This document shows, piece after piece, positions 1 to 7,300 of a stretch of 22,595 bases of DNA. The stretch spans positions 1 through 22,595 of the forward strand of contig LGRX02003519.1 of assembly GCA_001247695.2 (NCBI GenBank), in the 5' to 3' direction. Positions within the stretch are counted from its first letter, which is position 1. Every line of letters begins with the position of its first letter. Position numbers and translations under genes: made by a program. The notes below the pieces were generated by a model. It was given only the letters and a program-made list of their open reading frames with translations, did no database searches and had not been told where the DNA came from. Source of the DNA: Cymbomonas tetramitiformis. Lineage: Eukaryota > Chlorophyta > Pyramimonadophyceae > Pyramimonadales > Pyramimonadaceae.

Positions 1-289
1 CTATAGAATTGCCCTGCACATGTCACTTGCATAGGTTGTCCCATAAACATCGCCCGTGTACGAATAGCATTGTTACAAACGCACAGACATAACTGGAAAA
101 TCGGGTTTTTTCGCGCGGGCGGTGCGCGGGCGGTAGGAGGGCGGTAAAAGGGCGGTCGATAGATATAATGATGCGGTGAGATATCGGGGGCGTGAAGGGA
201 CGGAGTAATATGGCGCGGGTGATGTGTGTGTTATTGCGCGGGTGATATGAGGTAACGCGGGTGGTCATACATACACATTGAATGTATGT
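1..289. other. GC-rich intergenic DNA
   Basis: I see no convincing gene here. Positions 107-155 hold a run of GGGCGGT-like boxes (four copies) beginning with TTTTTTCGCGCGGGC, which contains an E2F-type TTTCGCGC core. At 214-262 there are three GCGGGTG(A/G)-type repeats. This could be promoter DNA of a gene to the left of the window, but no transcript start is visible. An open frame on the minus strand (23-328) has low-complexity composition and no recognisable domain. Confidence 0.3.
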
Positions 290-784
290 TATGCGCATGT
301 TCATGGCCCAATCAGTAAACCCTATCATTCTAGCGACATATGCCGCACGTTTGCCTAAAATTCCGATTGGACTGTAAACTGACCGCCTGCTTACGTACGA
401 TAGCTTAAAATGACGGCATTGATCTCCTCTACACGTACACCAAATTACGGGACGATTGGATAAGTGATGCGTATGTTATGGCCCGATCAGTAAACCCTCC
501 TATCATTCTAGCGACATATGTCGCACGTTTGCCTAAAATTCCGATTGGACTGTAAACTGACCGCCTGCTTACGTTCGATAGCTTAAAATGGCGGCATTGA
601 TCTCTTCTACACGTGCACCAAATTACACGATGATTGGATAAGTGATGCGTATGTTATGGCCCGATCAGTAAACCCTATCATTCTAGCGACATATGTCGCA
701 CGTTTGCCTAACATTCCGATTGGACTGTAAACGGACCGCCTGCTTACGTTCGATAGCTTAAAATGACGGCATTGATCTCCTGTA
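290..784. repeat. Tandem repeat, about 175-178 bp unit, 2.8 copies
   Basis: The word ATCAGTAAACCCT recurs at 311, 486 and 664, giving spacings of 175 and 178 bp. The 3-bp difference comes from an extra CCT after AAACCCT in the second copy. The copies are nearly identical along their length (GCGACATATG, TTCCGATTGGACTGTAAAC, ACCGCCTGCTTACG). The third copy stops at GATCTCCTGTAATGG, near 784. The unit length is in the range of nucleosome-sized satellite monomers. With fewer than three copies it may be a fragment of a larger array or the subterminal part of an element. Confidence 0.85.
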
Positions 785-852
785 ATGGCGCGTAACTTAA
801 AGTGATATCTAGTTTCGTGAAATGAATACAGTCACCTCAAAGTGATACCAAA

Positions 853-961
853 TAATGAAATAGATAAAGTCAGCTCAAATAGTAAAACAGATAAAAGTCA
901 GCTCAAATATTAAAACAGATAAAAGTCAGCTTAAATGATAAAACAGATAAACGTTAGCTCA
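853..961. repeat. 28-bp tandem repeat, about 4 copies
   Basis: The unit AAACAGATAAAAGTCAGCTC plus about 8 AT-rich bases repeats at 853, 881, 909 and 937. Divergence increases in the last copy (AAACGTTAGCTCA). The array lies downstream of the minus-strand ORF that ends at 1112, so it could fall in its 3' flank. Confidence 0.75.
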
Positions 962-1050
962 CAGGCATCCTCTGTTAGAAGAGGGCATCCTCTGTTAGAA
1001 GAGGGCATCCTCTGTTAGAAGAGGGCATCCTCTATTAGAAGAGGGCATCT
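962..1050. repeat. 20-bp tandem repeat, about 4.5 copies
   Basis: The unit GGGCATCCTCTGTTAGAAGA repeats exactly every 20 bp. The fourth copy has one substitution (TCTATTAG) and the fifth is partial. It abuts the unrelated 28-bp array with no spacer. Confidence 0.9.
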
Positions 1051-1450
1051 ACTACTGAAATATAGCATATTAGAATAGGATTGGAAAAGTCAGAATATTC
1101 ATACAGAAAAATCACTTTGGCACCGCGCGCACGTAGGCCCACGTTCCAACTGGCTGCAACTCTAAACTGTCAAAGTCTGCATAGTGTTCGAGCTTTAGCA
1201 TGGAGCCACGAATACCCTCTGCCCACAAGATATCATGGTTGTGGCGCATACGCTCCGGGGCGTATTTCTTTATCTTGCCCACTTGCCAACCCTCTCCTTT
1301 CCACAGCATCAAAATGAATAGAGTACGGAAGGTTACTGCACCTGACAAAAAGGTATTGGGCTTTTCCACAACCGCAAATCCTTCAGGGCACTCAAAGGCC
1401 ATACTCTGGACAGTGTTTGTAGGAGCTGTGCCATCGACCTCACATACCGT

Positions 1451-1459
1451 ATCCGCCTG
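1451..1459. repeat. Target-site duplication, left copy
   Basis: ATCCGCCTG directly abuts the left end of the element. The right copy (3037-3045, ATCTGCCTG) differs by one C/T transition. A 9-bp duplication is typical of Mutator-like transposons. Confidence 0.75.
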
Positions 1460-1562
1460 GGAAAAATAATTAATATAGAATAAGTTTTCTTAATCTTAGA
1501 ATAACCCGTTTCATCGTTAATTTAGAATAAGTTTTCTTGATGTCATCCGGCTATGACCGGTG
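1460..1562 (+). repeat. Left terminal inverted repeat of the MULE-like element
   Basis: The inner half, from CATCGTTAATTTAGAATAAG (1513-1532) to CATCCGGCTATGACCGGTG (ending at 1562), matches the complement of 2933-2985 almost perfectly. The outer half (1460-1512) matches at roughly 70-80 percent and contains a second, degenerate TAGAATAAGTTTTCTT motif. Confidence 0.85.
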
Positions 1563-1800
1563 GTCCTTTTCACGACTCGTGTTCAAATAATGTGCACACA
1601 GGTCAAACGCTCTCGTTCCCGCTGGTGCCATCATGAGGAAGCCTCCAAAAAGCTTTAAGAAGGTTTGTCTCGCTTGTGATAATGGTGGGCGCCGTTGTAA
1701 TAGACACTCACGGCGTGTCCTGCTTGAAAAAAAGGCCCCTGTACTTCTTCTAGATTCTAAACCCTTTGACTTGCCTTTTACCGCTGCACGCGACCGGCAA

Positions 1801-1832
1801 GCATCTTTGAAACTTCCGAGTTTCAAAGATGC
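1801..1832. repeat. Perfect hairpin, 14-bp arms, loop TCCG
   Basis: GCATCTTTGAAACT and its exact complement are separated by TCCG. The same arms recur at 1963-1994 with a different loop. Confidence 0.9.
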
Positions 1833-1962
1833 GTTTTGTATTTTGGGTGCACCCTAATTTTACAAAACGGCCGAGCGCTTCCCGTTTGTGCGGGATATTC
1901 ACATTTATTCCATGGAATATTTCATATGGATTAACACACATAAGCACGAAGGCATCGGCCAC

Positions 1963-1994
1963 GCATCTTTGAAACTAACGAGTTTCAAAGATGC
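1963..1994. repeat. Perfect hairpin, same 14-bp arms, loop AACG
   Basis: Second copy of the hairpin at 1801-1832, 162 bp downstream. The arms are identical and three of the four loop bases differ (AACG against TCCG). It is followed by a second small stem, ATTTGGGTGCGCATACCCAAAT, corresponding to TTGGGTGCACCCTAA after the first copy. Confidence 0.9.
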
Positions 1995-2149
1995 GTTTTT
2001 TGTCATTTGGGTGCGCATACCCAAATAACAAATCAGCCGAGCGCTTCCCGTTGGCGTGGGGTATCCAACGCTTGAATGTTGAATATTCATTGTAATATGA
2101 GTTAGCAAGCGAGGTTGCAAAGGCATCGGGACAGAATCTACGAAACTGT

Positions 2150-2680
2150 CCTATGCCTTTGCCTTTGGGTTTGGGTTCGAAGGTGACACCCAAACCCAAA
2201 GATGCCAAACAGCCGAGGGCTTCCCGTGCGTCCTAACGCACGAAACTTGGCACTACTATGGTACATATATTTAAGTTACGAGAAGCTCAAGGCTTCAAGT
2301 TACTTGTGCGCGAAACGCGCAATCTATTTCTAAGGCAGATGTTTTGGGTTTGGGTTCGAACGTGACACCCAAACCCAAAGATGCCAAACAGCCGAGGGCT
2401 TCCCGTGCGTCCTAGAGCACGAAACTTGGCACGAATACTGCCAAGATACATATATTTGAGTTACTTGAAGCTCAAGGCTTCAAGTTACTTTTGCGCGAAA
2501 CGCGCAATCTATTTCTAAGGCAGATGTTTTGGGTTCGGGTTCGAACGTGACACCCAAACCCAAAGATGCCAAACAGCCGAGGGCTTCCCGTGCGTCCTAG
2601 AGCACGAAACTTGGCACACATACTGCCAAGATACATATCTTTCAGTAAGTTGAAGCTCAAGGCTTCAAGTTACTTACTTT
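2150..2680. repeat. Direct repeats of about 180 bp, 3 copies, inside the MULE
   Basis: The block GGGTTCGAA(C/G)GTGACACCC, CAAACCCAAAGATGCCAAAC, AGCCGAGGGCTTCCCGTGCG recurs at about 2171, 2350 and 2535. Each copy contains a stem (TTTGGGTTTGGGT paired with ACCCAAACCCAAA). Each is followed by GCTCAAGGCTTCAAGTTACT, and the first two also carry TTGCGCGAAACGCGCAA. Confidence 0.8.
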
Positions 2681-2780
2681 TTGTCAAGCAGAACACGCCG
2701 TGAGTGTCTATTGTGGCAAAGATGGCAAATAATAAAAGTCATTATGCGTAAAGAGTCGTTAATCACGGCCGTGACTTTTA

Positions 2781-2798
2781 GATTCACGGCCGTGAATC
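2781..2798. repeat. 18-bp perfect palindrome
   Basis: GATTCACGGCCGTGAATC is a perfect palindrome. A shorter version of its core, TCACGGCCGTGA, lies just upstream at 2763-2774. Confidence 0.9.
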
Positions 2799-2803
2799 TT
2801 TCC

Positions 2804-2855
2804 GAATGGAACCAAAAACCGTTCGATTTTAATCGAACGGTTTTTGGTTCCATTC
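2804..2855. repeat. 52-bp near-perfect palindrome, 25-bp arms
   Basis: The left arm (2804-2828, starting GAATGGAACCAAAAACCG) and right arm (2831-2855) are exact reverse complements with only TT between them. This is the longest perfect stem in the window. It sits about 80 bp inside the right terminal repeat. Confidence 0.95.
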
Positions 2856-2932
2856 AAGACAACTCTTCAGTGTAATATTTCGCATGGCATGGGGATAGCT
2901 CAACAGGTACAGGTACAACGTCATGGATGCAT

Positions 2933-3036
2933 GCACCGGTCATAGCCGGATGACATAAAGAAAACTTATTCTAAATTAACGATAAAATGGGATATTCTAA
3001 ACTTATGAAAAAATATTCTAAATTAAATAGCCTACC
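2933..3036 (-). repeat. Right terminal inverted repeat of the MULE-like element
   Basis: It starts CACCGGTCATAGCCGGATGA and ends AATAGCCTACC at 3036. It is complementary to 1460-1562. The outermost 22 bp pair at 16 of 22 positions. Confidence 0.85.
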
Positions 3037-3210
3037 ATCTGCCTGCATATCTGCCGCTGATCCGCAAGGCAACTCGTCATCCGAAGAATCCAACTCCGTT
3101 TCAAACGAACGCGCAACATCATCAGCACGAAGAGCCAGTGTGTTGTGGGTTGTTGTCTTGTTGAAGTAGTCGGCCGCGGAATCCATTTTTCCACGCCGCA
3201 AGATCCAATG

Positions 3211-3405
3211 AAATTTGGTAAAATATCGGGAAAATGGTAAATTGTCGAGAAAATTGGTAAATTACCATATGACAGTCATGGTAATTTACCAATTGCCAAG
3301 GTAATCCTTAAGTATGGGGGGTAAATCGAGAAAGGGGGTCGGTAATACTTGGTAAATTACTGGTAATACCCTTACCAGTAATTTACCAAAAATTTTACCC
3401 GGTAG
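3211..3405. repeat. Cluster of GGTAAATT palindromes, possible foldback element
   Basis: The motif GGTAAATT or its complement recurs many times. Two strong inverted repeats are visible: 3253-3268 with 3278-3293 (16-bp arms, 9-nt spacer) and 3349-3366 with 3372-3389 (18-bp arms, 5-nt loop). The cluster lies between two minus-strand coding segments and would be intronic if they belong to one gene. I find no clear duplication at its edges, so calling it a small foldback or MITE-type insertion is inference. Confidence 0.6.
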
Positions 3406-3411
3406 CCTTAC

Positions 3412-3750
3412 GTGGTACGAGCTCCTGGGGAGCGCCCACACTGTTCTGAACGCCTCCTCGCAGATCTTCTTTTCGAAAAGCTTCAGGGTGCCGATAACAC
3501 GCTCTCCAGACTCGCGCTTCACCATCGCTTTGCGCATAGTTGCCATAATGTAAGACCTGAACTCAGTTTGGCCCATGCGCTCCTTATGCTCCATATTGCC
3601 CTTGAATGTGCTGAACAAGAAACTGCAGTTCCGATCGCACCCACAGCTGAAACCGCCCTCGCATAGTACGGGAATATTGGACTGTGCAATTTGAAGAGTC
3701 TTCTGCTTTGACAATCTCCTGCCGCTGGAGTTGCTGCTATTGCTGCTCAT
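3412..3750 (-). CDS. Cysteine-containing N-terminal exon, transposase-associated-like, partial
   Basis: The frame runs leftward from ATG at 3750. A Ser/Asn-rich start (MSSNSSNSSGRR) leads into a C-x4-x-C-x-C-x3-C cluster (CEGGFSCGCDRNC), a basic helical stretch, and KKICEEAFRTVWALPRSSYH. The order of a C-x-C-x3-C cluster followed by a (V/I)C-x2-AF motif resembles, from memory, the N-terminal region before the catalytic domain in some uncharacterised eukaryotic transposase-like proteins. No DDE domain is present here. The exon ends after codon 113 at a consensus donor, CAC|GTAAGG (3411-3406 on the minus strand). The frame stays open to 3286 only through the palindrome cluster. A phase-compatible acceptor (AACAAG|ACA, near 3156) could join it to the split ORF downstream, but the polypyrimidine tract there is poor. 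Its start faces the plus-strand gene at 4310 across the 42-bp minisatellite. Confidence 0.5.
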
Positions 3751-3828
3751 CGTGCGAGACGCGTACCGTTGTTATGTTGTTTCATATTTGAACGCTTACC
3801 TGATATGAGGGTCCTTGTTTCCTAGAAC

Positions 3829-4257
3829 TTGGGCGGGGCGATGACAGTGACCGCCCAAGTTTTCGAAGACTTGGGCGGGCGATGACAGTGACCGCCCAAG
3901 TTTTCGAAGACTTGGGCGGGGCGATGACAGTGACCGCCCAAGTTTTCGAAGACTTGGGCGGGGCGATGACAGTGACCGCCCAAGTTTTCGAAGACTTGGG
4001 CGGGGCGATGACAGTGACGCCCAAGTTTTCGGAAGACTTGGGCGGGGCGATGACAGTGACCGCCCAAGTTTTCGAAGACTTGGGCGGGGCGATGACCGTG
4101 ACCGCCCAAGTTTTCGAAGACTTGGGCGGGGCGATGACGGTGACCGCCCAAGTTTTCGAAGACTTGGGCGGGGCGATGACAGTGACCGCCCAAGTTTTCG
4201 AAGACTTGGGCGGGGCGATGACGGTGACCGTCCAAGTTTTCGAAGACTTGGGCGGGG
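3829..4257. repeat. 42-bp hairpin minisatellite, 10 copies
   Basis: GATGACAGTGACC starts units at 3840, 3881, 3923 and then every 42 bp up to 4217. Only the first interval is 41 bp, and one unit has a compensating 1-bp deletion and insertion. Each unit contains CGCCCAAGTTTTCGAAGACTTGGGCG (split here as CGCCCAAG / TTTTCGAAGA / CTTGGGCG), a 26-bp imperfect palindrome centred on TTCGAA. Variation is mostly CAGTGACC against CGGTGACC, towards the right end. Because 42 is divisible by three, several frames are open on both strands; I treat these as artefacts. The array occupies the 560-bp gap between two divergently oriented coding starts (3750 minus, 4310 plus). Confidence 0.95.
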
Positions 4258-4309
4258 AGTTTCGCAGGGTTAAACAGAGCCCGTTGTGCTGCATACAAAA
4301 CTTTTCACA

Positions 4310-7300
4310 ATGTCATCTTTTCTACACCCAAGTGTACATGTCTTCTTGAAGCAGGTGTTTCATGATGATGATAAACTTCTGGAAGCTATCCAGAAGTTTG
4401 AGGAAAACGGCACGCAGTTGAAGACGGATTCGGCGGTGATAGCGCCGTGCGTCGGGAAGGAGAAGGCAGGTGTTGATAGGGTTACGCTAGAAGATTTGGG
4501 CATTTCCATCGGGACAAAAGAAGAGATCGCTCAGATTGAATCCCTTAAGTTTGTAGACGAAGAAGGGTTTAGGTATCTTCGGCAAGGTTTCCTGTTCACC
4601 TTGCACTCGCAAGATGCGTCGCGTCGACAGGTGGACATAGACATAATGCGACGGTTCGATCGCTTAAAAGAAGTTTGCGCACCTTGGACCGAAGACCGCG
4701 GTGACGAAAAGTCGAAAACGGATTGGGAATTACGAGCCCACACGACTTGCTTGGATCTTCTGGAGGATATGAGGGATAGAGCAGCCGAGTCTGTCTTGTC
4801 TCAACCATCATCCCCAGGTACTGTTCGAAAACCTAATTTTCACTTTGTCGCGTCCTCCGTGTTCTTGATGGAACATCGCGTGTCCTCAGGTTCTTTGCCG
4901 GGAGATGCGTTCGTCCGCAAGCACCTCTGCAACATTCTGAACGAACCATCTGCTGGAGGGACACCTCGCTTGCTTCGGGGGAACGATACGGACCGTGGGG
5001 AATTGGTTGCTCTCAATCTCACCGCCGAGATTACGGACCCTCCGAACTATGTTTTGTGTGTTGTTTTTTACACAATACAGGACAAGAAGGTCATGGTCCG
5101 ATATTTAGATCCTACGTCGACAGGACATCTTGTGGAGGTTCCTCTAGAAGTGGATCTCGACCCACACTACATCGTGCAGCCTGAAGGTCGCGAGGCTTTC
5201 AATCTGGGGCAGCGGATGTTGTGCCTGCTTCAGGATGCCCACAGTCGAAAGTTGAATGAGTCTGAACGGCAGGAACTTGACAGGTATTTCGACGAAATGA
5301 CTTACGAGGACGCGAAGTTTGCTGTATATATGGGGCAACAGTTGCCTGCCGAGTCCGCCTTCAGAGAAGTAGCGCTCATGTCGAACGAGGAGATCGACAA
5401 GGTGCACGAAAGGTTACCGTATCGCTCGGGGAAACCAGAAACACCAGCTGAACCAACATTTATCCAGTCAGCACCAGAGGATGCATGGGATCCGCACGGT
5501 AGGAGCCTTTATCGGATAAAGCTGATGCAGAAGAAGTACGAGCTTCTGCTGGTCGGCAGTGTCAACAGCGGACAGGGCAGCGCACATGCAAGCGAAACTA
5601 CAGCCGTTGACGATCTCCGAACAGTCGCTGAATTGGGATCCCAGCGTCGCGACAGCCTATACCACAATGAAGTCTCGGATTATGCTAAGACAGCGTCTGA
5701 AGTCTTGGGGGAGACGGCGGTGTCCTCTGGCGAAGCCAGTGGTCCTACGTTGTTGAATCGGGTACCAGAAATCGTGGACCTCCCGGGCTTCCTGTTGACT
5801 GGGTTGGACGAGGAGACCGATCAAGGGCGGGATCCCGTAGCGCTGGCACAAATGGTACTTCAAGACAACCCCATTGCTACCGAAAAACACGAGACGAGGG
5901 GTGCGGTGGCTGACCAGCACATGCAGGTAATTGAAAATTGGACGTTGCAGGCGCCATACACCTACGCTGACCTGGTCCTTATGTTGCAGAACAGTGGCTG
6001 TGAAATCAGCGAGCCATTTGATTTTAACCAGGATCATACCCAGGAGATGGAAGAAGTGCTTAAAGGTTCTGCAGCCTGCACGGACGCCACGCACCCTTCG
6101 ACCTGGGAAACCAATAGCGCAGAGCAGACTGGGCCGCAACGATGGGGGTTTCTTCTGTCCTTCAAGCTGAAGAACAAAAGGCTGCAACCCGAGTTGGTGT
6201 TCGATTCGACGGTGAAGACCATGTTGTACGAGATGCCAAAGGACTGTCCTTACGCGGACGCCATCCTTATATTGCATCCCCGACACGATTGCGAAGTATT
6301 GCCTACTGTTCCCGACGCACTACTTTTTTGTATCGAAAAGTTCCAGGAGGTGGAGGGTATTACGAGGATTGCACTGCCAGCAGGCAAAGGTCCTATAGAT
6401 AAGCTCAAAACCACGATATCAGCCGACCCGAAGACCAGCCCGAAATATCTCGACGCGCGTCTTTCCGAGGAAGTGGGGAACAGCGGGGTGATTGTCAGTT
6501 ATCAGAAGTTTGTTCCTGATCAGCAGGTGAACAAGATACCGAACAAGAGCGGCATACTGGAGGGAAAGTCGATCATCCCAGCCTTCAAGGCTTCTATCAA
6601 GTGCGAGCGGTACCTGGAGTTCCGGTATGAAGTGCTGCAAGGGATGAGGGTGTCCACCACCATGCACAAGGAGTTTCGTGGTGTCCACAGGTTCGTTTGC
6701 CTGACCATGAACCTGTCACTGACCCAACTTCATTTGTAACACATTCGTTTGTAGTACATAGTCAAGATATATGAATAAGGAGGTTGTTGGTGCCCACAGG
6801 TTCGTTTGCCTGACATGGGTTGGCCAGTGGCACGCCACTTACATGGCGATAAACGCCAATGACCCCAAGCCGGGCGAGGTTACTTGCACGATGTTCCAGG
6901 CTTCCGCTGTGTATGACCGGAAGCTGGAGATGAAGCGAAAGGAGAAGTATGCCGGCGACTACCCGCACGTGCGAATAACAAAGAAGAGTGGCTCGAAGGC
7001 TTCTCTGACAGGCGTCGTCACGCGCCTGGTGGAAAACAGAAAAGAAGGGCCGCTAACCAGACAAGAAATTGACAAGGAGAACGAGCACTACAGGTTGTTC
7101 AATAAGGTCCTGGGGATGTTCTGGCAGAAGATCGAGGAAGCAGAGAAGCTGGGCAAAGAGGCTGTTGGGAGGTTTGAGGCTAGGAAGTGGTGCTTGGCGG
7201 GCAGCCAATTCAATAAAAACGCCCCTGCGCGAGTAGTGGGGAAGATCATCTTAGGCAACAAGGGCCAAACCGCCGTGTATGAGGATTTCCCGACTGGAAG

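Larger units (their letters stand above)
1460..3036. mobile_element. Non-autonomous Mutator-like (MULE-type) DNA transposon
   Basis: The element is 1577 bp. It has long terminal inverted repeats (about 100 bp, 1460-1562 and 2933-3036), termini beginning GG, and a 9-bp target-site duplication. I see no transposase: the open frames inside are short and overlap hairpins. The interior is built of inverted and direct repeats. There are two 32-bp hairpins with identical arms, three units of about 180 bp, and a 52-bp near-perfect palindrome. An internal inverted pair also occurs around the shared string GACACTCACGGCGTGT (1702-1717 and its complement at 2690-2705). Terminal-repeat length and duplication size point to the Mutator superfamily by established criteria. 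Without a transposase the assignment stays inferential. Confidence 0.75.
1112..3201 (-). pseudogene. Small ORF of unknown function split by a DNA transposon
   Basis: The 5' part reads leftward from ATG at 3201 (or 3186, MDSAADYF) to 3037. The 3' part runs from 1459 to the stop at 1112. Both contain coding-like sequence: the 5' part has an acidic SFETELDSSDDEL stretch, and the 3' part has MAFECPEGFAVVEKPN followed by WKGEGWQVGKIKKYAP, a WAEGIRGSMLKLEHYAD stretch and a final GTWAYV. That W-x-G-W-x-V-G-x-I ... L-x-L-x-x-Y ... W pattern reminds me of a small beta-rich module seen in uncharacterised proteins linked to transposons, but I cannot name the family. Between the halves lies a 1577-bp element flanked by ATCCGCCTG (1451-1459) and ATCTGCCTG (3037-3045). 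Dropping the element and one 9-bp copy joins codon GAT (50th from the ATG at 3186) to ACG in frame. The result is an uninterrupted ORF of about 162 aa. The halves could instead be exons, but the splice phases do not fit. Confidence 0.7.

Noticed and set aside
962..1050. Possible CRISPR-like array
   Set aside because: Units are contiguous with no unique spacers, and the context is eukaryotic.
1633..1857. Small plus-strand ORF (KKVCLACDNGGRRCN) inside the transposon
   Set aside because: It runs through a structural hairpin and a terminal-repeat-related segment, and no domain or splice context supports it.
1457..3036. The MULE-like element acting as a clean intron
   Set aside because: A GT at its right end and CAG in the duplication exist, but joining them adds 7 nt and creates a TGA soon after. 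No phase-consistent splice was found.
4286..4309. GTG start eight codons upstream for the large gene
   Set aside because: A eukaryotic gene is expected to use the first good ATG (4310, ACAATGT).
3782..4349. Long open frames on both strands over the 42-bp array
   Set aside because: A repeat whose length is a multiple of three keeps several frames open by chance. The peptides are pure repeats and no non-repeat coding extends from them.
5928..5957. GTAATT...TTGCAG mini-intron in exon 1
   Set aside because: It would be far too short for an intron, and the segment reads as normal coding sequence.
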